Source: Arthrobacter sp. SPG23 (GTDB lineage Bacteria > Actinomycetota > Actinomycetes > Actinomycetales > Micrococcaceae). Taken from it: a DNA stretch of 64,000 nt. Shown one piece after another: positions 1 through 8,266 of this stretch. Below the pieces are notes generated by a model. That model saw nothing but the letters and a program-made list of their open reading frames with translations, was not told the DNA's origin and ran no database searches. The stretch is taken from positions 124,001 to 188,000 of the forward strand of contig NZ_JYCN01000009.1 of NCBI RefSeq assembly GCF_000876655.1, read 5' to 3'. The first letter of the stretch is position 1. The number at the start of each line of letters is the position of its first letter. Position numbers and translations under genes: made by a program.

Positions 1-1006
1 CAAGCGCCGCCACGCCCGTCATGCCGAGGACGAACGGGATGATCGGGATGATGGCGCCGGAGGCGAAGAAACAGAAGCTCGATGCCGCAGCGCTCCAGGC
101 GGTACCCACGGCTTCGTGCTGGTCCTCTGCGTCGGGCAGTTCGGGCTGCAGTGACAGGCTGGGATCGCAGTCGCAGTCCAGCAGGCCCGTCCGTTCCGCC
201 ACGCGGTGTTCGGCGGCTTCCCGGGACATGCCGCGGGCCAGGTACACAAGCAGCAGCTCGTTGTGCTCAAGGTCCAGCCGCGGGGCGGCGGTCAGGGTGA
301 TCTGGGTGGGCCGCGTTGCCGCCAGCAGTTCCCGCTGTGAGCGGACGGAGATGAACTCGCCGGCACCCATGGACAGAGCGCCCGCTAGGAGTCCGGCCAC
401 GCCGCTCAGGAGCACCACCTGGCTGCCGACGCCGGACGCGGCCATGCCCATCACCAGGGAAAGATTGCTGACTAGTCCGTCATTCGCGCCGAACACGGCT
501 GCCCGGAAGGATCCTGCCAGCCGGTTCCGGCCGCGGGTGGCGAGGCCGCGGACCACTTCCTCGTGGATTTGTTCGTCGGCAACCATCGCGGGCGTGGACG
601 GGTCTGAAGCATAGGGGGAGCGGCCCTCGGCGCGCTGCGCCAGGGCCAGGACGAACACGGAACCGAAATGCCGGGCCAGGAATCCCAGCAGCTGGCTCCG
701 GAGGGACGCCTGCCGGGGCTTCCCGGCGTGATCGCCGAGGAGCTGGAGCCAGTGGGCTTCGTGGCGGCCCTCGGCCTCGGCCAGGGCCAGAAGGATGTCC
801 CGCTCCTCGCCGCTGCGGTTCTGGGCCAGCTCTCGGTAGACGCGGGCCTCGGCCCGTTCATCCGCGAGGTACTGGCGCCACCGCTTGATGTCGGCCGGGC
901 TGGGGGTGGTCTCCGCGGCGGTACCTTCGGGTTCTACGGGGGCGCCTGCTGCCGGGTTGTCGGCGGGAAGGGCATGGTGATGGTCAGATTTAGCGTGCTG
1001 AGACAC
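1..1006 (-). CDS. VIT1/CCC1-family iron/manganese transporter with ferritin-like N-terminal domain (partial)
   Basis: Reading from a GTG at 1006 gives one open frame to the left edge, so the C-terminus is missing. About the first 50 residues are a polar leader (MSQHAKSDHHHALPAD). A ferritin-like helical segment follows (DERAEARVYRELAQ, ALAEAEGRHEAHWLQLL, with the E-x6-Y and E-x2-H spacing of rubrerythrin-like domains). The membrane domain begins at FGANDGLVSNLSLVMG, the signature of VIT1/CCC1 vacuolar iron transporters, and continues with GMGAGEFISV-like and AIIPIIPFVLG segments. Family knowledge: such proteins export Fe2+ or Mn2+. The GTG start is chosen because AGGAG lies 7 bases upstream. 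ATG-only gene finding misses it. It is transcribed divergently from the small acidic protein. Confidence 0.9.
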   Translation of the reverse strand, partial: MSQHAKSDHHHALPADNPAAGAPVEPEGTAAETTPSPADIKRWRQYLADERAEARVYRELAQNRSGEERDILLALAEAEGRHEAHWLQLLGDHAGKPRQASLRSQLLGFLARHFGSVFVLALAQRAEGRSPYASDPSTPAMVADEQIHEEVVRGLATRGRNRLAGSFRAAVFGANDGLVSNLSLVMGMAASGVGSQVVLLSGVAGLLAGALSMGAGEFISVRSQRELLAATRPTQITLTAAPRLDLEHNELLLVYLARGMSREAAEHRVAERTGLLDCDCDPSLSLQPELPDAEDQHEAVGTAWSAAASSFCFFASGAIIPIIPFVLGMTGVAAL

Positions 1007-1310
1007 GGACACTCCTGGGCTAGATGGGGCATGGTTTCGGCCCCATTGCAGCTCCAGCGTACCGCGGATTTACGCGGATTTTCGGCCGGTATTCCTCACC
1101 CGGAAGTTTAGGCAGCCCTCAAATGGAGCCCCAAAACGGTGGTACCGGACGGGGTTTTTGCGGCTCGGCGGCGGGGTTGGGCGGCGTTGGATTGCTGCGG
1201 CTATTGGGCGGCTATTGACCGCGACGTATGCCGGTGCTGTGATGATTGCCAGGGCAGGTGCTTCCGTAGCCCCACCCCTGGCCGCATAACCAGACACGGA
1301 GGTTTGCACC
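1007..1310. promoter_or_regulatory. Divergent intergenic region with a candidate promoter for the small acidic protein
   Basis: This 304-base gap separates two divergent genes. On the + strand TTGACC (1215-1220) and TGTGAT (1238-1243) are separated by 17 bases, a plausible -35/-10 pair about 65 bases before the next start codon. The rest is G-runs and short repeats in which I see no gene. Confidence 0.4.
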
Positions 1311-1547
1311 ATGGACACCAACGGATCACACCCCACCCACCCGGAGCGGGACACCATCGAATCCGATCCCGCCTACGACTTTGCGGAGGACGCGCCCATC
1401 GACGACGCAGCAGAGACCGAGGAAGAGGAACTGTTCGAAGAGGCCGGAAGGCTTGTGCCCCTGGGCGAGGAGGATTTCCTCGGCGACGAGAAACCGGTGG
1501 TGCCCCTGGGCGGGGAAGAATTCCTTGAGCCGGAGGAAGACGAGTAG
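1311..1547 (+). CDS. Small acidic hypothetical protein with a duplicated VPLGxEEFL motif
   Basis: A 78-residue protein starting at ATG 1311 with a GGAGG Shine-Dalgarno 8 bases upstream. It has no membrane segment or signal peptide and is extremely acidic: the centre reads DDAAETEEEELFEE. The C-terminal third holds two copies of a short motif, VPLGEEDFL and VPLGGEEFL, 13 residues apart. I do not recognise the family. Similar short acidic proteins are common, uncharacterised, in Micrococcaceae. Its own candidate promoter and a strong terminator (1554-1599) suggest a single-gene transcript. No function is proposed. Confidence 0.75.
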   Translation: MDTNGSHPTHPERDTIESDPAYDFAEDAPIDDAAETEEEELFEEAGRLVPLGEEDFLGDEKPVVPLGGEEFLEPEEDE

Positions 1548-1553
1548 TTAAAC

Positions 1554-1599
1554 GCCCGACGGCGGTGCCTCCCGCGCAGGGGAGGCACCGCCGTCGGGC
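1554..1599. terminator. Bidirectional hairpin terminator
   Basis: A perfect 20-bp inverted repeat (arms 1554-1573 and 1580-1599, 6-base loop) lies between the convergent acidic-protein gene and the symporter gene. It has no U-tract, as is usual for actinobacterial terminators, and would serve both strands. Confidence 0.8.
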
Positions 1600-1614
1600 G
1601 CTCTGTTGCCGGTG

Positions 1615-3138
1615 CTAGTTGGCCAGGGCCGGGACCGGCTCTTCCTCGGGGACGTTGCCCGCCACCCGCTCCTGCCAGTGCTGCATGACCCGGGGGTCGG
1701 TGGGCGTGGTGGCCAGGGACACCACGATGTATACGAGCCCCGACGCCAGCAGGCCGTAATAGATCGGCTCATTGGCGTAGATGCCGTCCAGCGGCGCCGC
1801 GGCATTGATCTCCAGGTAGATCATGGTGCCCAGCGTGACCACCGTGCCCACCGCCATGGACGCTGCCGCGGCCGCCCCGGTGCCGCGCTTCCAGACGAGC
1901 CCGCCAAGGATCGCGACCAGGAGTCCGCCCACCAGGATGTCGTAGGCGATGGTCAGTGCAGCCACGACGTCCTTGGTGACGATGGCGATGAGGATGGCCA
2001 CGATGCCCAGGCCAAGGACCCACATGCGGTTTGCCCTGACGTCGTGCTCCGGGTTGTCGGTGTCATTGGTGTTGATGTCCTTGCCGAACCAGCTGGCCAC
2101 GAACGGCAGGACGTCGGCGCGGGCTACTGTTGCGGCTGCGATCAGTGCACCGGACGCGGTGGACATCATGGCCGCAACTGCTGCTGCGAGCACCAGGCCG
2201 CCGATGCCGACGGGCAACAGGTTCTGGGCCACCTCGGCGTAGACAACGTCCTTGCCCTCGGTGGCGACGTCGATCTCCGGAAGGGCCACCCTCGCGCCCA
2301 GGCCGATCAGTGCGCCTGCTGCGCCGTAGAGGATGCAGTACACGCCGGCCGTTGCGCCGCCCCAGCGCGCTACGGTGGGGGTCTTGGCGGTGAACACCCG
2401 CTGCCAGATGTCCTGGCCGATCAGCAGGCCAAGGGTATAGACCACGAAGTAGGTGATGATGGTCTGGACGCCGATGCCGTCGATCTGGAAGAAGCTGTCC
2501 TCCACGCGGCTCCGGATTCCGTCCAGGCCGCCCGCTGCGTTGAGCGTGAAGGGCAGCATGAGCAGGAAGATTCCCACCGTCTTGATCACGAACTGGACCT
2601 GGTCAGCGAGGGTGATGGACCACATGCCGCCGATGGTGGAGTACACCAGGACGATTGCGCCGCCGATGGCGATGGCCAGTGACCGGTCCCAGCCGAACAG
2701 CACCACGAAGATCGTGGCGTAGGCGCTGGTGGAGGTGGCGCACAGCATGAGGGTGTAGGCCAGCATCACGATGCCGGAGGTCTGGGTGGCGCGGCTGCCG
2801 TAGCGGAGCGTGAGCATCTGGGACACGGTGTAGATCTTCAGCTTTTGGATGGTGCCGGCAAAGAGCAGGCTCAGCAGCAGAACTCCGGCGCCGATGGCCA
2901 CCACCAGCCACATGCCGGAGATACCGAACTTGTAGCCAAGGCCCACGCCGCCCACCGTCGAGGCGCCGCCGAGGACCACGGCCGCCATGGTCCCGGTATA
3001 GAGGAAGGGGCCAAGCCTCCGGCCGGCCACCAGGAAGTCGCTGTTGTTCTTGGTGCGGGATTTGCCCCACCAGCCGAAGGCCAGCATGGCGATCAGGTAC
3101 ACCACCACAATGGCGATGTTGACGAAGTTTGCGTCCAT
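1615..3138 (-). CDS. Sodium:solute symporter (SSS family)
   Basis: A 507-residue integral membrane protein with about 13 hydrophobic segments. SSS hallmarks are visible: the N-terminal helix followed by SDFLVAGRRLGPFLYTGT, then GGASTVGGVGLGYKFGISGMW, and a GGMWSITLADQVQF stretch near residue 190. These match the Na+-coupled solute symporters (PutP, PanF and similar). The start at ATG 3138 is preferred over an upstream in-frame ATG at 3324 because AAGGAG sits 9 bases before it and the membrane domain starts at once. It is divergent from an XRE-cupin regulator with a perfect palindrome between them. Substrate cannot be read from sequence; the neighbourhood suggests a nitrogenous compound. Confidence 0.9.
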   Translation of the reverse strand: MDANFVNIAIVVVYLIAMLAFGWWGKSRTKNNSDFLVAGRRLGPFLYTGTMAAVVLGGASTVGGVGLGYKFGISGMWLVVAIGAGVLLLSLLFAGTIQKLKIYTVSQMLTLRYGSRATQTSGIVMLAYTLMLCATSTSAYATIFVVLFGWDRSLAIAIGGAIVLVYSTIGGMWSITLADQVQFVIKTVGIFLLMLPFTLNAAGGLDGIRSRVEDSFFQIDGIGVQTIITYFVVYTLGLLIGQDIWQRVFTAKTPTVARWGGATAGVYCILYGAAGALIGLGARVALPEIDVATEGKDVVYAEVAQNLLPVGIGGLVLAAAVAAMMSTASGALIAAATVARADVLPFVASWFGKDINTNDTDNPEHDVRANRMWVLGLGIVAILIAIVTKDVVAALTIAYDILVGGLLVAILGGLVWKRGTGAAAAASMAVGTVVTLGTMIYLEINAAAPLDGIYANEPIYYGLLASGLVYIVVSLATTPTDPRVMQHWQERVAGNVPEEEPVPALAN

Positions 3139-3265
3139 GTTGATGGGCTCCTTGGAGCGTAGTGGCAGCAGGGCCGGACGTCGCAGGAGGCCGCATAGGC
3201 CCCGCCGGAATTCACCTGCCAAAGAGCGGGGATGCAGGGGTGGATCCCTGATGATGACGAGCTGA

Positions 3266-3280
3266 TTGTCTAATAGACAA
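3266..3280. promoter_or_regulatory. Palindromic operator candidate between symporter and XRE-cupin regulator
   Basis: TTGTCTAATAGACAA is a perfect 7-1-7 palindrome about 130 bases upstream of the symporter start and 145 bases upstream of the regulator start. The position in a divergent promoter region next to a regulator gene suggests it is that regulator's site. This is inference. Confidence 0.5.
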
Positions 3281-3425
3281 CACTTGTTGCCAAAAGGGTA
3301 TGTTGTGATCCGCGTAACAGTCAAGGTGCATTGACACCAAGGCCTGTTCCGGCGTCACAAGGTAGGTATCCCGCTAGTATGGCTCCAGCGATGGGGCCGT
3401 GCGGCCGGCTGCGAAAGGTTCGTAA

Positions 3426-4001
3426 ATGAAGGCTCTACCAGTTGAACCGAGCAACATTCCGGTTGCCATCGGTTCGCGCATCCGCGCTGCCCGCCAGTCA
3501 CAGCGGCTCACCATCGAGCAGGTCGCCGACGCCACGGGCCTCACCAAGGGGTTCCTCAGCCGGGTGGAACGTGACCTGACGTCGCCGTCCGTGGCTTCGC
3601 TCGTGACCCTCTGCCAGGTGCTGTCGATCTCCATCGGCGACCTTTTTGCCGCCCCTGAAACGCACCTCACCAAGAAGGACGAGGGGCCCCGGATTTCGCT
3701 GGGCGGCGAAGGCATCATCGAACGGCTGCTCACCGCCCGCTCCGAGCGCCGCGTCCAGATCATCCAGGCCGTGATCGAACCGCGCGGCCGCGGCGAATCC
3801 GAACTCTACGCCGTGGACTGCGATGTCGACGTCCTGCATGTGATCAAGGGCAGCATCCGGCTGATCCTGACCAACGAGGAATACGAGCTGGGCACCGGGG
3901 ACACTGTGACGTTCCCCGGCCGGGAGCCCCACACCTGGATCAACCCCACGGACGACGCCGTCGAGGTCCTCTGGGTGCTGGTCCCCGCCGCCAGCCGCTG
4001 A
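3426..4001 (+). CDS. XRE-family transcriptional regulator with C-terminal cupin domain
   Basis: A 191-residue protein with an XRE helix-turn-helix at about residues 15-70 (IGSRIRAARQSQRLTIEQVA, GLTKGFLSRVERDLTSPS) and a cupin sensor at about 110-187 (ELYAVDCDVDVLHVIKGS, GTGDTVTFPGREPHTWINP). The architecture matches PuuR/SutR-type regulators that sense small amino, polyamine or organic-acid ligands through the cupin. It faces away from the symporter and probably controls it through the palindrome at 3266-3280. It could also act on the ureohydrolase operon at 8.2-11 kb, but no good copy of the palindrome was found there. A TTGACA at 3331-3336 is a weak -35 candidate. Confidence 0.9.
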   Translation: MKALPVEPSNIPVAIGSRIRAARQSQRLTIEQVADATGLTKGFLSRVERDLTSPSVASLVTLCQVLSISIGDLFAAPETHLTKKDEGPRISLGGEGIIERLLTARSERRVQIIQAVIEPRGRGESELYAVDCDVDVLHVIKGSIRLILTNEEYELGTGDTVTFPGREPHTWINPTDDAVEVLWVLVPAASR

Positions 4002-4049
4002 CTCCGCGGGCCGGCTGACTCCGCGGGGGGGCGGCTACCTCGGCGGGGC

Positions 4050-6026
4050 CTAGCCTACGTGCACCCAGGGCCGGCGGGTGATGTCCGGTTCGGCTTCGCG
4101 CAGCACCTCACGGGTCACGGGGGCGATCTCACCCTCGCCGAACAACAGGAACCGTGTCAGGTTGGTGAGCGGGTTTCCCTCGGTCCAGCGGAAGTAGATG
4201 TGCGGCATCAGGCCCGTGACATCGCGGAGGTGGAGCAGGACGGCCGCCAGCGTGTTGGGCACGTTGTTGCTGTGGATCTCCAAGATGCGGAAGCCGTGCC
4301 GGACCTTTCCGGTGACCATGAGCTCCTGTTCGAAGTCTGAACTGTCGTCCACCAGGATCTCGATGAAGATCGCGTCGCTGTCCGCGGGCAGGTGGTTGGC
4401 CAGCTGGGCATGCTCCAGCTTGGCCCGGTACCGCGCCGCGCTGAGGTGCTTCGGTTCGTGGGCAATGAGCCGGATGGGTCCCTCTTCGCTGGCGGCCATG
4501 AATTCCAGGGCCCGTTCGTCCAGCCGGATGTGGGTGGCGCGAAGTTCGAACGACCGCCGGACGCGGGAAGCGAAGCTGACCGCCACGATCCCGAGGATGA
4601 ACAGCGCCGCGATCTTCAGCCCGTCGGGGCGCTCCACCACGTTCGCCACTGTGGTGTAGAGGAAGACGACGGCGATCGCACCGAAGGCGACCGTCCAGCC
4701 GCGTTGGTGCCGGCGCCGGGCAGACAATGTGACGGCGATGGACGCGGAGGTCATCAGCACCAGCACGCCGGTGGCGTACGCGCCGCCCTGTGCTTCGACG
4801 TTGGCGTCGAAAACCACCGTGATGAGGAAGGCGACTGCGGTGAACACCAGAACCAGCGGCCTGACGGCCCGGGTCCAGGCGGGCGCCATGCCAAAGCGCG
4901 GAAGGTAGCGCGGCACCAGGTTGAGGAGGCCGGCCATCGCGGACGCCCCGGCGAACCAGAGGATGGCGATGGTGCTGAGGTCGTACACGGTGCCGAAGCC
5001 GTCGCCCAGGTACTGGTGTGCCAGGAAGGCCAGCGCGCGGCCGTTGGCCTTGCCTCCCGGCTGGAACTCGGCTGCCGGGATCAGGAACGTGGTGATGAAG
5101 CTGGACGCGATGAGGAACGCGCTCATGATCACGGCGGCAGTGGTCAGAAGCTTGTGCGCGCCGCGGATCCGGCCCTCGGGCTTTGCCTCAGTGTCGTCCG
5201 GGCTGCCCTGGATCTGGGGCATGACGGCGACTCCCGTTTCGAAACCGGAAAGGCCCAGGGCGAGCTTGGGGAAGACCAGCAAGGCGATACCGATCATCAC
5301 CAGCGGGTTGCCGTGCTGCTGGTTGAGGGCGGCCCACCAGTCAGTAACCACGTGGGCTTCGCTGAACACATGCGCGATGCCCACCAGCACCACCACCGCA
5401 TTGAGCAGCAGGAACACCGCCACCAGGACAACGGCCATGTTGATGGCTTCCTTGAAGCCGCGGAGGAACACGATGCCCAGGCCCGCAATCAATGCCAGCG
5501 TAATGGCCACCTCCTGGCCGTGCAGGAACTCCGGAGCGAACGGGTTTTCGATGGCGTGCGCGCTGGCATCCGCGGCCGAGAGGGTGATGGTGATCATGAA
5601 GTCCGTGGCGGCGAATCCCAGGAGCGCCAGGACGAACAGCTTGCCGCCCCACCGTGGCAGGAGCCGTTCCAGCATGGCGATGGAGCCTTCGCCGCGGGGG
5701 CTCTCCGAGGCCACCCTGCGGTACACCGGAAGGGCGCCGAGGAGCGTCACTGCCACCAGGACCACGGTGGCCAGCGGGGAGACCATCCCGGCGGCGAGGG
5801 CGGCAATGGCCGGCTGGTAGCCAAGCGTGGAGAAGTAGTCGACGCCGGTCAGGCACATGACCTTCCACCACGGCTGGGGCGTATGGTCCGCCTGCGGCTG
5901 GCCGTGCGGCCCCTGGCGTTTGCCGGATCCTTCGGGCATGCCCTCCAGCAGCCAGCTTCGCAGCCGGTGGGGCTTGCGGTTGAACCGGTCCGAGGGGTCG
6001 GCCGGCGGCCTGGTGAGCGTGGTCAC
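4050..6026 (-). CDS. APC-superfamily permease (large actinobacterial type)
   Basis: A 658-residue protein starting at GTG 6026 with AAAGGA 4 bases upstream. A hydrophilic leader of about 60 residues precedes some 12 membrane helices. The first helix carries [20 protein letters not shown], typical of APC transporters with the unwound helix 1. The last 140 residues form a soluble domain ([40 protein letters not shown]), a layout shared with APC proteins annotated as amino acid permeases and, more distantly, KimA-type K+ importers. No substrate can be assigned. It ends tail-to-tail with the XRE regulator, and two near-identical CTGACTCCGCGGG repeats lie between them. Confidence 0.8.
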   Translation of the reverse strand: MTTLTRPPADPSDRFNRKPHRLRSWLLEGMPEGSGKRQGPHGQPQADHTPQPWWKVMCLTGVDYFSTLGYQPAIAALAAGMVSPLATVVLVAVTLLGALPVYRRVASESPRGEGSIAMLERLLPRWGGKLFVLALLGFAATDFMITITLSAADASAHAIENPFAPEFLHGQEVAITLALIAGLGIVFLRGFKEAINMAVVLVAVFLLLNAVVVLVGIAHVFSEAHVVTDWWAALNQQHGNPLVMIGIALLVFPKLALGLSGFETGVAVMPQIQGSPDDTEAKPEGRIRGAHKLLTTAAVIMSAFLIASSFITTFLIPAAEFQPGGKANGRALAFLAHQYLGDGFGTVYDLSTIAILWFAGASAMAGLLNLVPRYLPRFGMAPAWTRAVRPLVLVFTAVAFLITVVFDANVEAQGGAYATGVLVLMTSASIAVTLSARRRHQRGWTVAFGAIAVVFLYTTVANVVERPDGLKIAALFILGIVAVSFASRVRRSFELRATHIRLDERALEFMAASEEGPIRLIAHEPKHLSAARYRAKLEHAQLANHLPADSDAIFIEILVDDSSDFEQELMVTGKVRHGFRILEIHSNNVPNTLAAVLLHLRDVTGLMPHIYFRWTEGNPLTNLTRFLLFGEGEIAPVTREVLREAEPDITRRPWVHVG

Positions 6027-6176
6027 GATATCCTTTCACGCAGCGCGCCTTCGGCCGTTGGCGGTCCGGGGTACTGCTCCTGATTGGAGCGTAGGCCCGG
6101 GAAAGCCCGTGGGACGTCCGCCTTAACGAAACCTTTACGGCCGCTGTGACGGTCGTCACGGCATGGTGAGATGTAC

Positions 6177-6203
6177 GTCACATTGTGGAAACCTGCCGGA
6201 AAC
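6177..6203 (+). promoter_or_regulatory. GlnR-box candidate upstream of amtB (distal)
   Basis: GTCAC-n6-GAAAC at 6177-6192 exactly fits the actinobacterial GlnR consensus gTnAC-n6-GaAAC, and a further GAAAC follows after another 6 bases (6199-6203). It lies about 220 bases upstream of the amtB start, inside a 385-base gap (6027-6411) in which I see no other gene. The match is direct; the binding is inferred. Confidence 0.6.
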
Positions 6204-6229
6204 CTGGAATTCATGCCCGGACCCGCCGT

Positions 6230-6245
6230 TTAACCTCCCCGAAAA
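6230..6245 (+). promoter_or_regulatory. GlnR-box candidate upstream of amtB (proximal)
   Basis: TTAAC-n6-GAAAA matches four of five bases in each half of the GlnR consensus with the correct spacing. Its centre is 53 bases from that of the distal box, close to five helical turns, as in the multi-box amtB promoters of Streptomyces and Mycobacterium. Confidence 0.45.
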
Positions 6246-6411
6246 ACATTGCGGCAACGGCGGAAACACCCCGGTTGTAGCGTCGGATTCGGGGAACGAC
6301 CAGCTGGCGAGTTCCAGCAGGCCGTCGATTTTTAACAGCTGTCCCGTCGTTTTGAATGGTCTCGCCGTAGCCGGCGCCCAGGAGCGCCACTTCTCGAGGA
6401 AGGCTCCCGAA

Positions 6412-7830
6412 ATGAACATCTCTGTACTCAATGTGGGAATGGCGGTGGATCCCACAGCGCTCGATCCCGGCGCCACGGCCTGGATGCTGGCGGCTTCCGC
6501 CCTGGTCCTGCTGATGACCCCCGGCCTGGCCTTCTTCTACGGGGGCCTGGTGCGGATGAAATCCGTCCTGAACATCATGATGATGAGCTTCGGCGCCATG
6601 GGTGTTGTTGCCGTGGTCTGGGCGCTGTGGGGCTACGGGCTGGCCTTCGGGCCCGACACCATGGCCGGGCTCGTCGGGGATCCGTTTGCCAACCCCGGGC
6701 TGAGCGGACTGGCCAGCAGCATCGGTGGCAAAGCGCCGGGGCTCCCGGATATGGTGTTCATCGGGTTCCAGGCCACCTTCGCCATTATCACCGTCGCGCT
6801 GATCAGCGGGGCCGTGGCCGAGCGGGTCAGGTTCGGGCCGTGGCTGCTTTTCGCCGCCCTGTGGGTCACCCTGGTCTACGCCCCGATCGCCCACTGGGTC
6901 TGGGGCGGCGGACTCTTCGGTGCCACGGGCATCGTGGGCAGCAAAATCTCCGCGCTCGACTTCGCCGGCGGAACGGTGGTCCACATGAACGCCGGCATCG
7001 CCGGACTGATGCTCGCCGTCGTGCTCGGAAAACGCCTTGGATTCATGAAGGATCCCAACATCCGCCCGCACAACCTCCCGTTCGTGATGCTCGGTGCAGG
7101 GCTTCTCTGGTTCGGCTGGTTCGGCTTCAACGCCGGCTCTGAGCTCGCCGCCGATGCCATCGCCGGGCTGGCCTGGACCAACACCCTGCTGGCCACCAGC
7201 GCGGCACTCCTCGGCTGGCTGCTCGTCGAGCGGCTCCGCGACGGCCACGCCACCTCCCTCGGTGCCGCGTCGGGGGCCGTGGCGGGCCTGGTTGCCGTCA
7301 CCCCTGCCTGCGGCTTCGTTGACCCCGTTGGGGCAATCCTGATCGGGGCCGTGGCCGGCGCGGTGTGTGCGCTCGCGGTGGGCCTCAAGTTCCGGATCGG
7401 CCTCGACGACTCCCTTGACGTGGTGGCCGTGCACTTTGTCGGCGGACTCTGGGGAACGCTCTCGCTGGGATTCTTCGCCGTTCCCTCCGCCAAGACCGAG
7501 GGCGGGCTCTTCTACGGCGGGGGCCTGACGCAATTCTGGCCCCAGATCCTCACCGCGCTCATCGTCACGGCCTGGAGCGCCATCATGACCACGCTGATCG
7601 GGTACGCCATCCACAAGACGATGGGCATGCGGGTGTCCGAAGCCAACGAGCGGTCCGGCATCGACGTCACCGAGCATGCCGAAACCGCATACGAACTACT
7701 GATGGTGGGCGGAACCTTCCACCCCGGCGAACACCACGGCAAGCCAGGGCCGGCAGACGCTCCTGCAGCGGAAATCCCCGCGGACGCAACGGAGCAGAAC
7801 CAGGCTGAGCGGGGCAGGGTGCGGACGTGA
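6412..7830 (+). CDS. amtB: Ammonium transporter AmtB
   Basis: A 472-residue Amt/Rh channel. Family motifs run in order: AWMLAASALVLLMTPGLAFF (first helix), FYGGLVRMKSVLNIMMM, WGYGLAFG, APIAHWVWGGG with the conserved His, DFAGGTVVHMNAGIAGL with the first pore His, and DSLDVVAVHFVGGLWGTL with the second. Such proteins conduct NH3/NH4+ and are gated by PII. The start at ATG 6412 is preferred over 6163 because GAGGAAGG lies 8 bases upstream and the membrane domain begins there. Upstream GlnR-like boxes suggest induction under nitrogen limitation. It overlaps glnK by 4 bases. Confidence 0.95.
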   Translation: MNISVLNVGMAVDPTALDPGATAWMLAASALVLLMTPGLAFFYGGLVRMKSVLNIMMMSFGAMGVVAVVWALWGYGLAFGPDTMAGLVGDPFANPGLSGLASSIGGKAPGLPDMVFIGFQATFAIITVALISGAVAERVRFGPWLLFAALWVTLVYAPIAHWVWGGGLFGATGIVGSKISALDFAGGTVVHMNAGIAGLMLAVVLGKRLGFMKDPNIRPHNLPFVMLGAGLLWFGWFGFNAGSELAADAIAGLAWTNTLLATSAALLGWLLVERLRDGHATSLGAASGAVAGLVAVTPACGFVDPVGAILIGAVAGAVCALAVGLKFRIGLDDSLDVVAVHFVGGLWGTLSLGFFAVPSAKTEGGLFYGGGLTQFWPQILTALIVTAWSAIMTTLIGYAIHKTMGMRVSEANERSGIDVTEHAETAYELLMVGGTFHPGEHHGKPGPADAPAAEIPADATEQNQAERGRVRT

Positions 7831-8168
7831 AACTCATTACGGCCATCGTCCGGCCGGAAAAGATCGAGACGGTCCGGGCCGCCCTGGAGGGGTTCGGGGT
7901 CAACGGCATGACCGTGAGCCAGGCAAGCGGCTACGGCCAGCAGCGCGGCCATGTGGAGGTCTATCGCGGAACCGAATACAACTCGGACCTCCTGCCGAAG
8001 GTGCGCGTGGAGGTGCTGGTTACTGAAGAGGCCATGGACGGCGTGATGGCGGCCATCGAAGCCGGTGCCAACACCGGGCGCTTCGGTGACGGCAAGATCT
8101 GGACAATCTCCGTTTCCGACGCTGTTCGGGTGCGCACAGGGGAGAGGGGGCCGTCCGCCATCGACTGA
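7827..8168 (+). CDS. glnK: Nitrogen regulatory protein PII (GlnK type)
   Basis: A 113-residue PII protein translated from a GTG overlapping the amtB stop (GTGA), so the two are coupled. The T-loop is intact ([17 protein letters not shown]) with Tyr51, the residue uridylylated or, in many actinobacteria, adenylylated. The C-terminal signature [13 protein letters not shown] is present. GlnK binds ATP/ADP and 2-oxoglutarate and plugs AmtB when nitrogen is plentiful. The third member of the usual actinobacterial amtB-glnK-glnD operon is absent here; the ureohydrolase operon follows instead. This could be a second amt-PII copy in the genome. Confidence 0.95.
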   Translation: MKLITAIVRPEKIETVRAALEGFGVNGMTVSQASGYGQQRGHVEVYRGTEYNSDLLPKVRVEVLVTEEAMDGVMAAIEAGANTGRFGDGKIWTISVSDAVRVRTGERGPSAID

Positions 8169-8266
8169 GCAGCGGCTGGATTGGTAAACACTTGATGCAC
8201 ATCAGGAAACTGAAGTGTATGATAGGTGTCACACTACCGATCCATCCTCGAAGGAGAGGCGTTCCT

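Noticed and set aside
1606..2682. 358-aa + strand frame opposite the sodium:solute symporter
   Set aside because: Shadow; Asp/His/Gly-rich and without a ribosome site.
4392..6083. 563-aa + strand frame opposite the APC permease
   Set aside because: Low-complexity His/Asp/Gly composition typical of antisense shadows; the other strand encodes a recognisable transporter.
6211..7677. 488-aa - strand frame opposite amtB
   Set aside because: Antisense shadow of a clear ammonium transporter.
8192..8223. TTGATG/TATGAT as a standard -35/-10 pair for the ureohydrolase
   Set aside because: The spacer is 20 bases, too long; only the -10 hexamer is kept as a weak candidate.
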